Part shown: positions 10,161 to 18,334 of the stretch, in pieces
Numbering within the stretch: position 1 is the stretch's first letter
Layout: every line of letters begins with the position of its first letter
NCBI RefSeq assembly: GCF_001517585.1
Contig: NZ_FBYC01000004.1
Location: 930,001-994,000, forward strand
Reading direction: 5' to 3'
Length of the DNA: 64,000 bases
Source of the DNA: Roseibaca calidilacus
Lineage (GTDB): Bacteria > Pseudomonadota > Alphaproteobacteria > Rhodobacterales > Rhodobacteraceae
Position numbers and translations under genes: made by a program
The notes under the pieces: generated by a model
Databases searched by the model: none
What the model saw: the letters and a program-made list of their open reading frames with translations, nothing else
What the model was told of the DNA's origin: nothing

Positions 10161-10567
10161 CGCATAAAACCATCCAACCGAGCGGCTGGCTGCCTGCCAA
10201 GGGCTATGCCAACGGTATGCTTACGCGTGACGGCGTTTTGCACATTGGCGGGCAGATCGGCTGGGACGGCGATCAGCGGTTCGTTGCCAATGATTTCGTG
10301 GGCCAGATGCGGCAGGCTTTGGCCAATATCGTGGCGATTGTCGAAGCCGCGGGCGGCCAGGCCAGCGACATTACCCGCCTGACATGGTTTGTCACCGACA
10401 AGCGCGAATATCTTGCGCGTCAGGCCGAGGTGGGCCGCGCCTACCGCGAGGTGATGGGCAAGCATTTCCCCGCCATGTCGATGGTTGTTGTGGCCGGGCT
10501 GGTCGAGGATGCCGCCTTGGTCGAGATTGAGGCCACCGCCCATATTGCAGCCGCAGAAAACCGCTAA
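10157..10567 (+). CDS. RidA family protein (enamine/imine deaminase-like)
   Basis: A 136-residue YjgF/YER057c/UK114 family protein. The ATG at 10157 overlaps the thioesterase stop. Conserved features are HIGGQIGWDGDQ near residue 30, the central DITRLTWFVTDKREYL and the terminal VEIEATAHI with the conserved Glu. RidA proteins hydrolyse reactive enamines/imines; members inside aromatic operons, for example those handling 2-aminomuconate, act on aminated ring-cleavage or dearomatised products. That suits an aminobenzoyl-CoA route. It is the last gene of the operon before a palindromic repeat. Confidence 0.9.
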   Translation: MTHKTIQPSGWLPAKGYANGMLTRDGVLHIGGQIGWDGDQRFVANDFVGQMRQALANIVAIVEAAGGQASDITRLTWFVTDKREYLARQAEVGRAYREVMGKHFPAMSMVVVAGLVEDAALVEIEATAHIAAAENR

Positions 10568-10568
10568 A

Positions 10569-10614
10569 GCATGTCGCGCAAAAGTGGTTCCCGGTTTTGC
10601 GCAAGTAGACATGC
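10569..10614. repeat. 46-bp palindromic intergenic repeat
   Basis: Nested inverted repeats: GCATGTC (10569) pairs with GACATGC (10608) and GCGCAAAA (10576) with TTTTGCGC (10595). It begins 1 bp after the ridA stop. The form resembles dispersed palindromic repeats I recall from alphaproteobacterial genomes and could also end transcription of the long operon. Confidence 0.6.
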
Positions 10615-10703
10615 GGTCATAAAAGGCTGGAGTGTGGCGCGTGAATGCAAATGAACGCGATGCACTCTGGACAAAGCTTGCGCAACGGGCCACTCTACCC
10701 CTG

Positions 10704-10876
10704 ATGGTGCCCGGCCCCGGTGGGGTTGGCTGAAAAGGGAACATGGTGCGGGCTTGCCCCTAGTCCATGACTGCCCCCGCAACTGTAAGCGGCAAGCACC
10801 CCCGACATGACCACTGGCCTTGCGCCGGGAAGGGTTGGGGGCGCGTTGAGCCGCAAGTCAGGAGACCTGCCATCAC
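10704..10876 (+). promoter_or_regulatory. Cobalamin (B12) riboswitch
   Basis: All conserved boxes of the cobalamin aptamer appear in order: GGTGCC near 10706, GCTGAAAAGGGAA near 10729, the B12 box core GCCCCCGCAACTGTAAGCGG around 10773-10792, a CACTGG element near 10812, GGGAAGG near 10829 and the final AGCCGCAAGTCAGGAGACCTG segment ending near 10872. It binds adenosyl- or methyl-cobalamin in the nascent RNA and normally turns downstream genes off when B12 is plentiful. The next genes are the 100-residue protein at 10996 and then metH. Confidence 0.93.
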
Positions 10877-10930
10877 CGCCCCGTTGCATGCCGCAACAGG
10901 GCGTTTGTTGGAACCGGGCGGGGTGCCTCG

Positions 10931-10965
10931 GGGGTCAGACATCGGCGCGCGCGCCCGACCCCTTT
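10931..10965 (+). terminator. Candidate riboswitch expression-platform terminator
   Basis: GGGGTC (10931) can pair with GACCCC (10957), with a GC-rich loop and a following TTT. It lies between the B12 aptamer and the next start codon, where a regulated terminator or a ribosome-site sequestering stem would be expected. The T-run is short, so this is tentative. Confidence 0.4.
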
Positions 10966-10995
10966 GGCAGGCCGTCCTCATGCGCGGAGGGCGCT

Positions 10996-11298
10996 ATGCT
11001 GTTAAACCACACGATCCTGCAACTTCGAACCACGGGGCTGCCGCCCAAGCGCGCCCGCGAATTGGGCCATCTGGGCTATTTGCAATGGCTGGGCAGTTTG
11101 CCCGGTTTTGCCAGTTACCAAGCAGAGGCCATGCGCGCCTATGCCGCCGCAAAACCCTATCTGCGCGAATCCCCGGCGCTGGCGGTGTTTTGCGAGCTAT
11201 TGGTGGAAAGCACGCGCAATCCCGCGCAGCCGCTGACTTTGATCTTGCCGTCCAAACAACGGCGCGGCGGCGCCAAAGGGCGGCGCGCGGTTATGTGA
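10996..11298 (+). CDS. Uncharacterised 100-residue protein under the B12 riboswitch
   Basis: The ATG at 10996 follows GGAGGGC. The 100-residue product is basic, mostly helical and has no signal peptide or membrane segment. Visible stretches are ARELGHLGYLQWLGSLPG, a Tyr/Ala-rich middle (AMRAYAAAKPYL) and a Lys/Arg-rich tail. I do not recognise the family. It sits 120 bp after the cobalamin riboswitch and 115 bp before metH, so it is the first gene that the riboswitch could control. A role in cobalamin or methionine metabolism is only guilt by association. Codon use looks like that of its neighbours. Confidence 0.7.
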   Translation: MLLNHTILQLRTTGLPPKRARELGHLGYLQWLGSLPGFASYQAEAMRAYAAAKPYLRESPALAVFCELLVESTRNPAQPLTLILPSKQRRGGAKGRRAVM

Positions 11299-11312
11299 TC
11301 CGGCCCTGAATA

Positions 11313-11325
11313 TGAATTGAATTCA
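11313..11325. promoter_or_regulatory. Palindrome matching TGAAN5TTCA upstream of metH
   Basis: The 13-bp sequence TGAATTGAATTCA fits the TGAA-N5-TTCA pattern known for MetR-type LysR activators of methionine genes. It lies 88 bp before the metH start. No metR gene is visible in the window, so the regulator is unknown. Confidence 0.45.
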
Positions 11326-11356
11326 TAGTCTGGGTGAAAATCATTCGGTTTTTTCC

Positions 11357-11389
11357 GGGTTCGGGCAAGGCTATATCCTGCCCGAACCC
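11357..11389 (+). promoter_or_regulatory. Long hairpin in the metH leader
   Basis: GGGTTCGGGCA (11357-11367) and TGCCCGAACCC (11379-11389) form a perfect 11-bp stem, extended by two G-C pairs after a bulged A. It ends 23 bp before the metH start codon and has no T-run, so it looks like a translational control element or protein site rather than a plain terminator. It does not match a riboswitch consensus that I can recall. Confidence 0.5.
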
Positions 11390-11412
11390 TCAGGCATGGA
11401 AGAACAGACCCG

Positions 11413-12459
11413 ATGAAAGATGTTGCCCTGCACGACTCGCCCGTTCTGGCAGAATTGCGCGCTTTGGTCAGCGAACGCATTCTGGTGCTGGACGGGGCCA
11501 TGGGCACGATGATCCAGACCCTTGGCCTGTCGGAAGAGGATTACGCGGGCGGCGGCCATATCCATGGCCCCACTTGCCGCCACCACACCGACCACCCGCA
11601 ACAGGGCAATAACGACCTGCTGGTGTTGACCAAGCCTGACGCGATCGAAGATATCCATTACCAATTCGCCATGGCGGGTGCGGATATTCTGGAAACCAAC
11701 ACGTTTTCCGGCACCACCATTGCACAGGCTGATTACGGGCTGGAAGGCGCGATCCATGATCTAAGCGTGGCGGGCGCGCAGGTCGCGCGGCGCGCGGCGG
11801 ACCGGGCGCAGGCCGCGGATGGCAAGCGCCGCTTCGTGGCCGGGGCCGTGGGGCCAACGAACCGCACCGCGTCCATCAGCCCCGATGTAAACGATCCCGG
11901 GTTTCGCGCAGTCACATTTGACGATCTGCGCCGCGCTTACGGGCAGCAGATGGAAGGGCTGATCGAAGGCGGCGCCGATATTATCCTGATTGAAACCATT
12001 TTCGACACGCTCAACGCCAAGGCCGCGATATTTGCGGCGTTCGAGGTGTTCCAGAAAATCGGCCAGCGCTTGCCGCTGATGATTTCGGGCACGATTACCG
12101 ATGCATCGGGCCGCACGCTGTCGGGGCAGACGCCCACCGCCTTTTGGCATTCGGTCGCCCATGCGCGGCCCTTTACCGTGGGGCTGAATTGCGCGCTGGG
12201 GGCCGACCTGATGCGCCCGCATCTGGCCGAGATTGCCGGTGTGGCCGACACATTCACCTGCGCTTACCCCAATGCCGGGCTGCCCAATGCCTTTGGCGGT
12301 TATGACGAAACGCCCGAGCAAACCGCCGCCCTTGTCGGCGGCTTTGCCCGTGACGGGTTGGTCAATGTGGTGGGCGGCTGCTGCGGCACCACGCCCGACC
12401 ACATCCGCGCGATTGCCGACGCCGTTGCCCCCTATGCCCCTAGAGAGGTGCCCGCATGA
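11413..12459 (+). CDS. metH: Methionine synthase, homocysteine-binding module
   Basis: A 348-residue homocysteine S-methyltransferase domain, equal to the first module of cobalamin-dependent methionine synthase. It begins [23 protein letters not shown]. The zinc ligands are visible as Cys260 (GLNCALG) and Cys323-Cys324 (GGCCGTT). It binds homocysteine and its zinc thiolate accepts the methyl group from methylcobalamin. In many bacteria this module is fused to the rest of MetH; here it is a separate gene whose last codons overlap the next gene by 4 bp, so the two subunits are co-translated. Confidence 0.95.
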   Translation: MKDVALHDSPVLAELRALVSERILVLDGAMGTMIQTLGLSEEDYAGGGHIHGPTCRHHTDHPQQGNNDLLVLTKPDAIEDIHYQFAMAGADILETNTFSGTTIAQADYGLEGAIHDLSVAGAQVARRAADRAQAADGKRRFVAGAVGPTNRTASISPDVNDPGFRAVTFDDLRRAYGQQMEGLIEGGADIILIETIFDTLNAKAAIFAAFEVFQKIGQRLPLMISGTITDASGRTLSGQTPTAFWHSVAHARPFTVGLNCALGADLMRPHLAEIAGVADTFTCAYPNAGLPNAFGGYDETPEQTAALVGGFARDGLVNVVGGCCGTTPDHIRAIADAVAPYAPREVPA

Positions 12460-15179
12460 CCCGTTATTTGCGACTATCTGGTCTGGAACCCTTCGTGCTG
12501 ACGCCCGATATTCCGTTTGTGAATGTGGGCGAGCGCACCAATGTCACCGGCTCTGCCAAGTTCCGCAAGCTGATCGTGAATCGCGACTACGCCACCGCGC
12601 TGGATGTCGCGCGCGAGCAGGTCGAGAACGGCGCGCAGATCATCGATGTGAACATGGATGAAGGGCTGATCGACAGCAAAAAGGCAATGGTCGAGTTCCT
12701 GAACCTTGTCGCCGCCGAACCCGACATCGCGCGCGTGCCGATCATGATCGACAGCTCTAAATGGGAGGTGATCGAAGCCGGCCTGCAATGCGTGCAGGGC
12801 AAATCGGTGGTCAATTCCATTTCCATGAAGGAAGGCGAAGACCAGTTCCGCGAACAGGCGGGGCTGTGTCTGGCCTATGGCGCGGCGGTCGTGGTCATGG
12901 CGTTTGACGAGCAGGGCCAAGCCGATACTTTCGCCCGCAAGACAGAGATCTGCGCGCGCGCCTACCGTATCTTGACTGAAGAGTTGGGCTTTCCGCCCGA
13001 AGACATCATTTTCGACCCGAACATCTTTGCTGTCGCCACGGGCATCGAGGAACACGACAATTACGGTGTCGATTTCATCAATGCGACGCGCTGGATACGC
13101 GAAAACCTGCCCCACGCGCATGTGTCGGGCGGCGTGTCGAACCTGTCCTTTTCGTTTCGCGGCAATGACACGGTGCGCGAGGCGATGCATGCGGTCTTCC
13201 TGTATCACGCCATCCGCGCGGGCATGGATATGGGCATTGTCAACGCGGGCCAACTGGCGGTCTATGACCAGATCGACCCTGATCTACGCGAGGCTTGCGA
13301 AGATGTGGTGCTGAACCGCCAGCCCAAATCCGGCGGCACCGCGACCGAGAACCTTTTGGACCTTGCCGACCGCTTCAAGGGCGGCAAACGCGAAGAGCGC
13401 GTGCGCGATCTGGCATGGCGCGAGTGGCCGATTGACAAGCGGCTGGAACATGCACTGGTCAACGGCATTACGGAATTCATCGACGCCGACACCGAAGAAG
13501 CGCGGCAAGCTGCCACGCGCCCGCTTGATGTGATCGAAGGGCCGCTGATGGCGGGTATGAACGTGGTGGGCGATCTGTTCGGCGCGGGCAAGATGTTCTT
13601 GCCGCAGGTGGTGAAATCCGCCCGTGTCATGAAACAGGCCGTGGCCGTTCTGCTGCCCTATATGGAAGAAGAAAAGCGCCTGAATGGCGGCACCGGGCGG
13701 CAATCCGCGGGCAAGATCCTGATGGCAACGGTCAAGGGCGATGTGCATGACATTGGCAAGAACATTGTCGGCGTCGTGCTGGCCTGCAATAATTTCGATG
13801 TGATCGATCTTGGCGTGATGGTGCCGCCGCAAAAGATTTTGCAAGTGGCGCGCGACGAAAAGGTCGATGTGATCGGTCTGTCAGGGCTGATTACGCCCTC
13901 GCTGGACGAGATGGTGCACTTGGCGTCCGAGATGGAGCGCGAAGGCATGGACCTGCCGCTTCTGATTGGCGGGGCGACCACGTCCAAGGTGCATACCGCG
14001 GTCAAGATCGCGCCGCGCTATTCCGGCCCTGCGGTCTATGTGCTGGATGCCAGCCGCGCCGTGGGGGTGGTCAGCAACCTGTTGTCACCCGCGAATAAGG
14101 CCGGGTTTGTGGATGGCATCCGCACCGAATATGCCGAAGTGACCGCCCGGCACGAACGCGCCGAGGCCGCGAAAGACCGTCTGCCGCTGGCCAAGGCCCG
14201 CGCCAACCCGCTGCGGCTGGATTGGGACAGCTACCACCCTACCGCGCCCAAATTCACCGGCACACGCGTGATCGATGATTGGGATCTGGCCGAACTGGCC
14301 GAATATATAGACTGGACGCCTTTCTTCCAGACTTGGGAAATGAAAGGGGTTTATCCCAAAATCCTTGACGACCCGAAACAAGGCGACGCCGCGCGCGCGC
14401 TGCTGGCCGACGCGCAAGACATGCTGAACCGCATTATTGCCGAGAAATGGTTCACCCCGCGCGCGGTGGTCGGGTTCTGGCCCGCCAATACGGTGGGCGA
14501 TGATATTCGCCTGTTCGCCGATGACAGCCGCAGCACGGAACTGGCCACGTTCCATACGCTGCGCCAACAGCATAGCAAGCGGGCCGGGCGGCCAAACCTG
14601 GCCTTGTCGGATTTCGTGGCGCCGCTTGGCACGCCCGACCATATCGGCGGCTTTGTCGTGACCGCCGGCCCCGAAGAGGTCGAGATCGCCGCGCGCTTCG
14701 ACCGCGCGAATGACAATTACGCCGCCATCATGGTCAAAGCCTTGGCCGACCGCATGGCAGAGGCCATGGCAGAGGCGCTGCACGCCCGCGTGCGCCGCGA
14801 TTATTGGGGCTATGCGCCGGACGAAGGCTTCACCGCGCAAGAGCTGATCGCCGAACCCTATGCCGGCATTCGCCCGGCGCCGGGCTACCCTGCGCAACCC
14901 GACCACACCGAAAAGCGCACGCTTTTCAAGCTGCTTGATGCAGAGGAGGCGACCGGTGTCACGCTGACCGAAAGCATGGCCATGTGGCCGGGATCATCCG
15001 TTTCGGGGCTGTATATGGCGCATCCGGACAGCTATTATTTTGGCGTGGCAAAGGTCGAACGCGACCAAGTTGCCGATTATGCTGCGCGCAAGGGCATGGA
15101 TATGGCAGAGGCGGAGCGCTGGCTGGCCCCGGTGCTGAATTACGACCCCAATGCGCGACAGGCGGTCGCGGCCGAATAA
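12456..15179 (+). CDS. metH: Methionine synthase, folate-, B12-binding and reactivation modules
   Basis: A 907-residue protein carrying modules 2-4 of MetH. Residues about 15-280 form the methyltetrahydrofolate (pterin-binding) domain with [14 protein letters not shown]. Next come the B12 cap and cobalamin Rossmann domain with [11 protein letters not shown], where His431 is the lower axial cobalt ligand, then the S-adenosylmethionine reactivation domain with [15 protein letters not shown] near residue 810. It transfers methyl from methyl-THF through cobalamin to homocysteine held by the preceding subunit. The total length of the two parts matches a one-chain MetH of about 1250 residues. Confidence 0.96.
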   Translation: MTRYLRLSGLEPFVLTPDIPFVNVGERTNVTGSAKFRKLIVNRDYATALDVAREQVENGAQIIDVNMDEGLIDSKKAMVEFLNLVAAEPDIARVPIMIDSSKWEVIEAGLQCVQGKSVVNSISMKEGEDQFREQAGLCLAYGAAVVVMAFDEQGQADTFARKTEICARAYRILTEELGFPPEDIIFDPNIFAVATGIEEHDNYGVDFINATRWIRENLPHAHVSGGVSNLSFSFRGNDTVREAMHAVFLYHAIRAGMDMGIVNAGQLAVYDQIDPDLREACEDVVLNRQPKSGGTATENLLDLADRFKGGKREERVRDLAWREWPIDKRLEHALVNGITEFIDADTEEARQAATRPLDVIEGPLMAGMNVVGDLFGAGKMFLPQVVKSARVMKQAVAVLLPYMEEEKRLNGGTGRQSAGKILMATVKGDVHDIGKNIVGVVLACNNFDVIDLGVMVPPQKILQVARDEKVDVIGLSGLITPSLDEMVHLASEMEREGMDLPLLIGGATTSKVHTAVKIAPRYSGPAVYVLDASRAVGVVSNLLSPANKAGFVDGIRTEYAEVTARHERAEAAKDRLPLAKARANPLRLDWDSYHPTAPKFTGTRVIDDWDLAELAEYIDWTPFFQTWEMKGVYPKILDDPKQGDAARALLADAQDMLNRIIAEKWFTPRAVVGFWPANTVGDDIRLFADDSRSTELATFHTLRQQHSKRAGRPNLALSDFVAPLGTPDHIGGFVVTAGPEEVEIAARFDRANDNYAAIMVKALADRMAEAMAEALHARVRRDYWGYAPDEGFTAQELIAEPYAGIRPAPGYPAQPDHTEKRTLFKLLDAEEATGVTLTESMAMWPGSSVSGLYMAHPDSYYFGVAKVERDQVADYAARKGMDMAEAERWLAPVLNYDPNARQAVAAE

Positions 15180-15180
15180 C

Positions 15181-15206
15181 CCCCCTCGCGCGCGGCGCGC
15201 GGGGCT
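15181..15206 (+). terminator. GC-rich hairpin after metH
   Basis: A run of C and CG alternation (CCCCTCGCGCG) faces CGCGCGGGG immediately after the metH stop, giving a very stable stem. No T-run follows, so it may be an mRNA 3'-end stabiliser. cobO begins about 40 bp later and could still be read through. Confidence 0.4.
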
Positions 15207-15243
15207 GCTATCCATCGGGACATTCAGCGCAAGGACAACGCCT

Positions 15244-15852
15244 ATGGACGACATCGCCCGCCGCCATAACGAGAAGATGAAGCGCATCAAGGAAGCGCGC
15301 GACAAGATCATGGCAACCAAGACCGAAGAACGCGGTCTGATCATGGTGCATACCGGCAATGGCAAGGGCAAATCCTCGTCCGGGTTCGGGATGATCATGC
15401 GCTGTATCGCGCATGGTATTCCGTGTTCGGTTGTCCAGTTCATCAAGGGCGGATGGGAAACCGGCGAGAAGATGTTCCTGCGCGAACGGTTCGCCAAGGA
15501 ATGCCGGTTTTTCGTGTCGGGCGAGGGGTTTACATGGGAAACGCAGGACCGCGACCGCGACGTGGCAGCGGCCCAAAACGGCTGGCGCATTGCCCAAGAA
15601 CAGATCTTGGACCCTGAAATCGGCTTCGTGTTGCTGGACGAGATCAATATCGCGCTGCGCTACGACTATCTGGATATCGACGAGGTGGTCGATTTTCTGC
15701 AAAGCCGCAAACCGCCGATGACCCATGTCTGCCTGACCGGGCGCAACGCCAAGCCGGAATTGCTGGAAGCCGCCGATCTTGTGACCGAGATGACGCTTCT
15801 CAAACACCCGTTCAAGGATGGCGTGAAAGCCCAGAAGGGCATCGAATTCTGA
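15244..15852 (+). CDS. cobO: Cob(I)yrinic acid a,c-diamide adenosyltransferase
   Basis: A 202-residue corrinoid adenosyltransferase of the CobA/CobO/BtuR family. The start at 15244 (MDDIARRHNEKM) is chosen because family homology begins there. A P-loop HTGNGKGKSSS at residues 36-46 binds ATP. Later motifs include VVQFIKGGWETGE and LLDEINIALRYDYLD. It attaches the adenosyl group to cobalt(I) corrinoids on the way to adenosylcobalamin. Its location after metH and before cobQ forms a small B12 cluster. Confidence 0.95.
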   Translation: MDDIARRHNEKMKRIKEARDKIMATKTEERGLIMVHTGNGKGKSSSGFGMIMRCIAHGIPCSVVQFIKGGWETGEKMFLRERFAKECRFFVSGEGFTWETQDRDRDVAAAQNGWRIAQEQILDPEIGFVLLDEINIALRYDYLDIDEVVDFLQSRKPPMTHVCLTGRNAKPELLEAADLVTEMTLLKHPFKDGVKAQKGIEF

Positions 15853-15861
15853 TCCGTTGCA

Positions 15862-15876
15862 GGGGGCTTTGCCCCC
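15862..15876 (+). terminator. Short hairpin after cobO
   Basis: GGGGGC-TTT-GCCCCC forms a compact 6-bp stem 10 bp after the cobO stop. No T-run follows directly; an A/T-rich repeat unit begins 27 bp on. Confidence 0.45.
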
Positions 15877-15902
15877 GCCGCGCGTGCCGCGCAACTCCCC
15901 CA

Positions 15903-15922
15903 GGATATTTTTCCAAGGATGA
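15903..15922 (+). repeat. Left arm of a 20-bp inverted repeat between cobO and cobQ
   Basis: The sequence GGATATTTTTCCAAGGATGA is matched in inverted orientation at 16070-16089 with one difference. Elements of the form 'ggcggGgaTATTTTTGgaAAGATGAA' are common near gene ends in Rhodobacteraceae as far as I recall, so both arms look like copies of a dispersed repeat. Confidence 0.6.
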
Positions 15923-16069
15923 AAAGGCTTTGTTTACCATTTTGGGCCAGGTTGGAGTTGCGGCACAGGGAGGGATCCCGATGGCCGCCAAGGGTGAAAG
16001 CACCGCGTCCTCCCCGGTTCCCCGGCCCAGGGCGCGGTGCCGACCCGGCTTTTGGCGCTCCGATCCTAT

Positions 16070-16089
16070 TCATCCTTGCAAAAATATCC
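16070..16089 (-). repeat. Right arm of the 20-bp inverted repeat before cobQ
   Basis: TCATCCTTGCAAAAATATCC is the reverse complement of the 15903-15922 copy except for one base. It is followed by CCGCCGGAGGC, which extends the dispersed-repeat form and supplies a GGAGG close to the cobQ start. The copies are too far apart (147 bp) for a simple terminator. Confidence 0.6.
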
Positions 16090-16102
16090 CCGCCGGAGGC
16101 GC

Positions 16103-17584
16103 ATGTCAGCCGCTCCGCGCAAGTTGTGGGATGTTGCCGTGACCGCTTTGATGATTCAAGGCACCGGCAGCAATGTCGGAAAATCGCTGCTGGTGGCGGG
16201 GCTGTGCCGTGCGGCGCGGCGGCGCGGGCTGTCCGTGGCCCCGTTCAAGCCGCAGAACATGTCGAATAACGCGGCTGTGACCGCCGACGGTGGTGAGATC
16301 GGGCGCGCGCAGGCGCTTCAGGCGCGCGCGGCGGGGCTGGAGCCGGTGGTCGACATGAATCCGGTGCTGTTGAAGCCGGAATCTGAGACCGGCGCGCAGG
16401 TCATCGTTCAGGGGAAGCGTTTGACCAGCACGCGCGCGGCGGATTACGCCGCGTTGAAGCCCGGATTGATGGGCTATGTGCTGGAAAGTTTCAAACGGTT
16501 GCGCGGGCAGCATGATCTGATTCTGGTCGAAGGTGCTGGCAGCCCGGCCGAAGTGAACCTGCGCGCCCATGACATTGCCAATATGGGCTTTGCCCGCGCC
16601 GCCGATGTGCCGGTAATTCTGGCGGGGGATATTGATCGCGGCGGCGTGATCGCTCAGATCGTGGGCACGCAAGCCGTGTTGGAGCGCGGCGATGCCGCGC
16701 AGATCGCAGGCTTTATCATCAACCGGTTTCGGGGTGATCCGCGTCTGTTCGACGATGGCTACAAGATGATCGCAGCGCGCACGGGCTGGCGGGGCTATGG
16801 GGTTTGCCCGTGGTTTGCCGATGCGTGGAAACTGCCCGCCGAAGATGCGCTGGACCTGAGCGCACCCGCGCGGGCGGCGGGCTTGCATATTGTCTGCCTT
16901 GCTCTGTCACGGATTGCCAATTTTGACGATCTGGACCCGCTGGCGCTAGAACCGGGGGTGCGCCTGACCATGCTTGGTCCGGGCCGCGCCATTCCCGGCG
17001 ATGCTGATCTGGTCATTCTGCCGGGAACCAAATCCACCCGCGCCGATTTGGCATTTTTGCGGGCGCAAGGGTGGGATCTGGACCTTTTGGCGCATTCTCG
17101 GCGCGGGGGGCATATTCTGGGCATATGCGGCGGCTATCAGATGCTGGGCCGGACCGTGGCCGACCCAGACGGGGTGGATGGCCCGCCCGGCACGACGCCC
17201 GGTCTTGGGCTGTTGCAGGTCGACACCGTCATGGCGGGCGATAAATGCCTGTCCCGTGTGCAGGGGGTGCATCTGGGCAGCGGGCAGCCGCTGCAAGGGT
17301 ATGAGATGCATATGGGCCGCACATGCGGCGAAGATCAGGCGCGCCCCTTCGCCACGCTTGCCGGGGGGCCGGAAGGGGCGGTCAGCGCGGATGGGCGCGT
17401 GGCTGGAACCTACCTGCATGGAATGTTTGCTACCGATGCGTTCCGTGCCGCATGGCTGGGCGGCTTTGGGGTGGCGCGGTCTGACATTGGGTTCGAGGCG
17501 ACGGTCGAGGCCACGCTGGATGCGCTGGCCGACCATCTGGAGGAAGCGCTGGATGTAGACGGCTTGCTGGCTGTCGCGCGTTGA
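16103..17584 (+). CDS. cobQ: Cobyric acid synthase
   Basis: A 493-residue glutamine-dependent amidase of cobalamin synthesis. The N-terminal dethiobiotin-synthetase-like domain has the P-loop [18 protein letters not shown]. The C-terminal class I glutaminase has [15 protein letters not shown] with the nucleophile Cys and the partner His in GTYLHGMFA. It amidates four side chains of adenosylcobyrinic a,c-diamide. The true start may be 16103, the GTG at 16138 or the ATG at 16151; GGAGG is only 3 bases before 16103, which favours a later start. It follows cobO, whose product is its substrate. Confidence 0.95.
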   Translation: MSAAPRKLWDVAVTALMIQGTGSNVGKSLLVAGLCRAARRRGLSVAPFKPQNMSNNAAVTADGGEIGRAQALQARAAGLEPVVDMNPVLLKPESETGAQVIVQGKRLTSTRAADYAALKPGLMGYVLESFKRLRGQHDLILVEGAGSPAEVNLRAHDIANMGFARAADVPVILAGDIDRGGVIAQIVGTQAVLERGDAAQIAGFIINRFRGDPRLFDDGYKMIAARTGWRGYGVCPWFADAWKLPAEDALDLSAPARAAGLHIVCLALSRIANFDDLDPLALEPGVRLTMLGPGRAIPGDADLVILPGTKSTRADLAFLRAQGWDLDLLAHSRRGGHILGICGGYQMLGRTVADPDGVDGPPGTTPGLGLLQVDTVMAGDKCLSRVQGVHLGSGQPLQGYEMHMGRTCGEDQARPFATLAGGPEGAVSADGRVAGTYLHGMFATDAFRAAWLGGFGVARSDIGFEATVEATLDALADHLEEALDVDGLLAVAR

Positions 17585-17684
17585 TCCCTGTTTTCCCGTG
17601 CGCGGCGACTTGCCCTGCAACTGAACGCTTGACTGCGGCGGCATGTTTCTTTCGGCGGCGCATGATATTTTTTGCAAGAATCTC

Positions 17685-17734
17685 TTGAACCGTGGCGTGT
17701 TTTCCCCAAGTATGTTAATGTGAATAACATTCAC
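17685..17734 (+). promoter_or_regulatory. Candidate promoter/operator before the DUF2852 gene
   Basis: A TTGAAC at 17685 could be a -35 box, with AAGTAT or TATGTT near 17708-17716 as a weak -10. The palindrome GTGAAT-aac-ATTCAC at 17720-17734 lies just downstream, 35 bp before the start codon, where a repressor would block transcription. Confidence 0.35.
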
Positions 17735-17769
17735 ACCAAGGCATGGCTTAATTTTGAGAAGGGGACGAC

Positions 17770-18171
17770 ATGACAACGCTTGCAGCACCGTCAAACTGGT
17801 TTCGCCGCGCGGAACTCTGGCTTGATGGCTACGGAAAACCGGCTTGGATTGCCGCAATGGTTCTGGGCTTTATCCTGTTCTGGCCGATCGGCCTTGCAAT
17901 TCTTGCCTACATGATCTGGGGGAAACACATGTTCAAATCATCTTGCCGCAAATCTTATGCTATCGGCGGCGCGGGCAAATCGTCCGGCAACAGCGCGTTC
18001 GATGCCTACAAGGCTGACACGCTGCGCCGTCTGGAAGATGAACAGGCCGCCTTTGACGCGTTCCTGACCCGCCTGCGCGAGGCCAAGGACAAGGCGGAAT
18101 TCGACCAGTTCATGGCCGACAATCGCAAACAACGCGACGCCGAAACACGCGATGTTTCCGCACCGCTCTGA
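17770..18171 (+). CDS. DUF2852 family membrane protein
   Basis: A 133-residue protein that I recognise as the DUF2852 family of alphaproteobacteria. One or two membrane helices span residues 27-55 (AAMVLGFILFWPIGLAILAYMIWG). The cytoplasmic-type tail has the family block AFDAYKADTLRRLEDEQAAFDAF and ends with a charged coil AKDKAEFDQFMADNRK. The function is unknown. The start at 17770 follows a GAAGGGGA ribosome site. It stands alone between cobQ and a terminator. Confidence 0.85.
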   Translation: MTTLAAPSNWFRRAELWLDGYGKPAWIAAMVLGFILFWPIGLAILAYMIWGKHMFKSSCRKSYAIGGAGKSSGNSAFDAYKADTLRRLEDEQAAFDAFLTRLREAKDKAEFDQFMADNRKQRDAETRDVSAPL

Positions 18172-18190
18172 ACCAAGCTGACCCAGGCGA

Positions 18191-18212
18191 CCGCCCCATT
18201 CGGGGCGGTTTT
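18191..18212 (+). terminator. Rho-independent terminator after the DUF2852 gene
   Basis: CCGCCCC-ATT-CGGGGCGG forms a strong stem directly followed by TTTT, 20 bp after the stop. This is a clear intrinsic terminator. Confidence 0.8.
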
Positions 18213-18334
18213 CGCGTTGTGGTCCTTGCGCCGCAGCACACAATATTCTGCGCATTCGGCTGCAAAGGGTGGTTGGCAGGGGTAGGTTGCCGCCGTAAGG
18301 TCCGCCCAACAGGCAGGCAACAAGGCAAACCGAC

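Noticed and set aside
11299-11412. SAM-II or S-adenosylhomocysteine riboswitch in the metH leader
   Set aside because: The leader has a strong hairpin and a palindrome but I cannot match the conserved cores of either riboswitch class.
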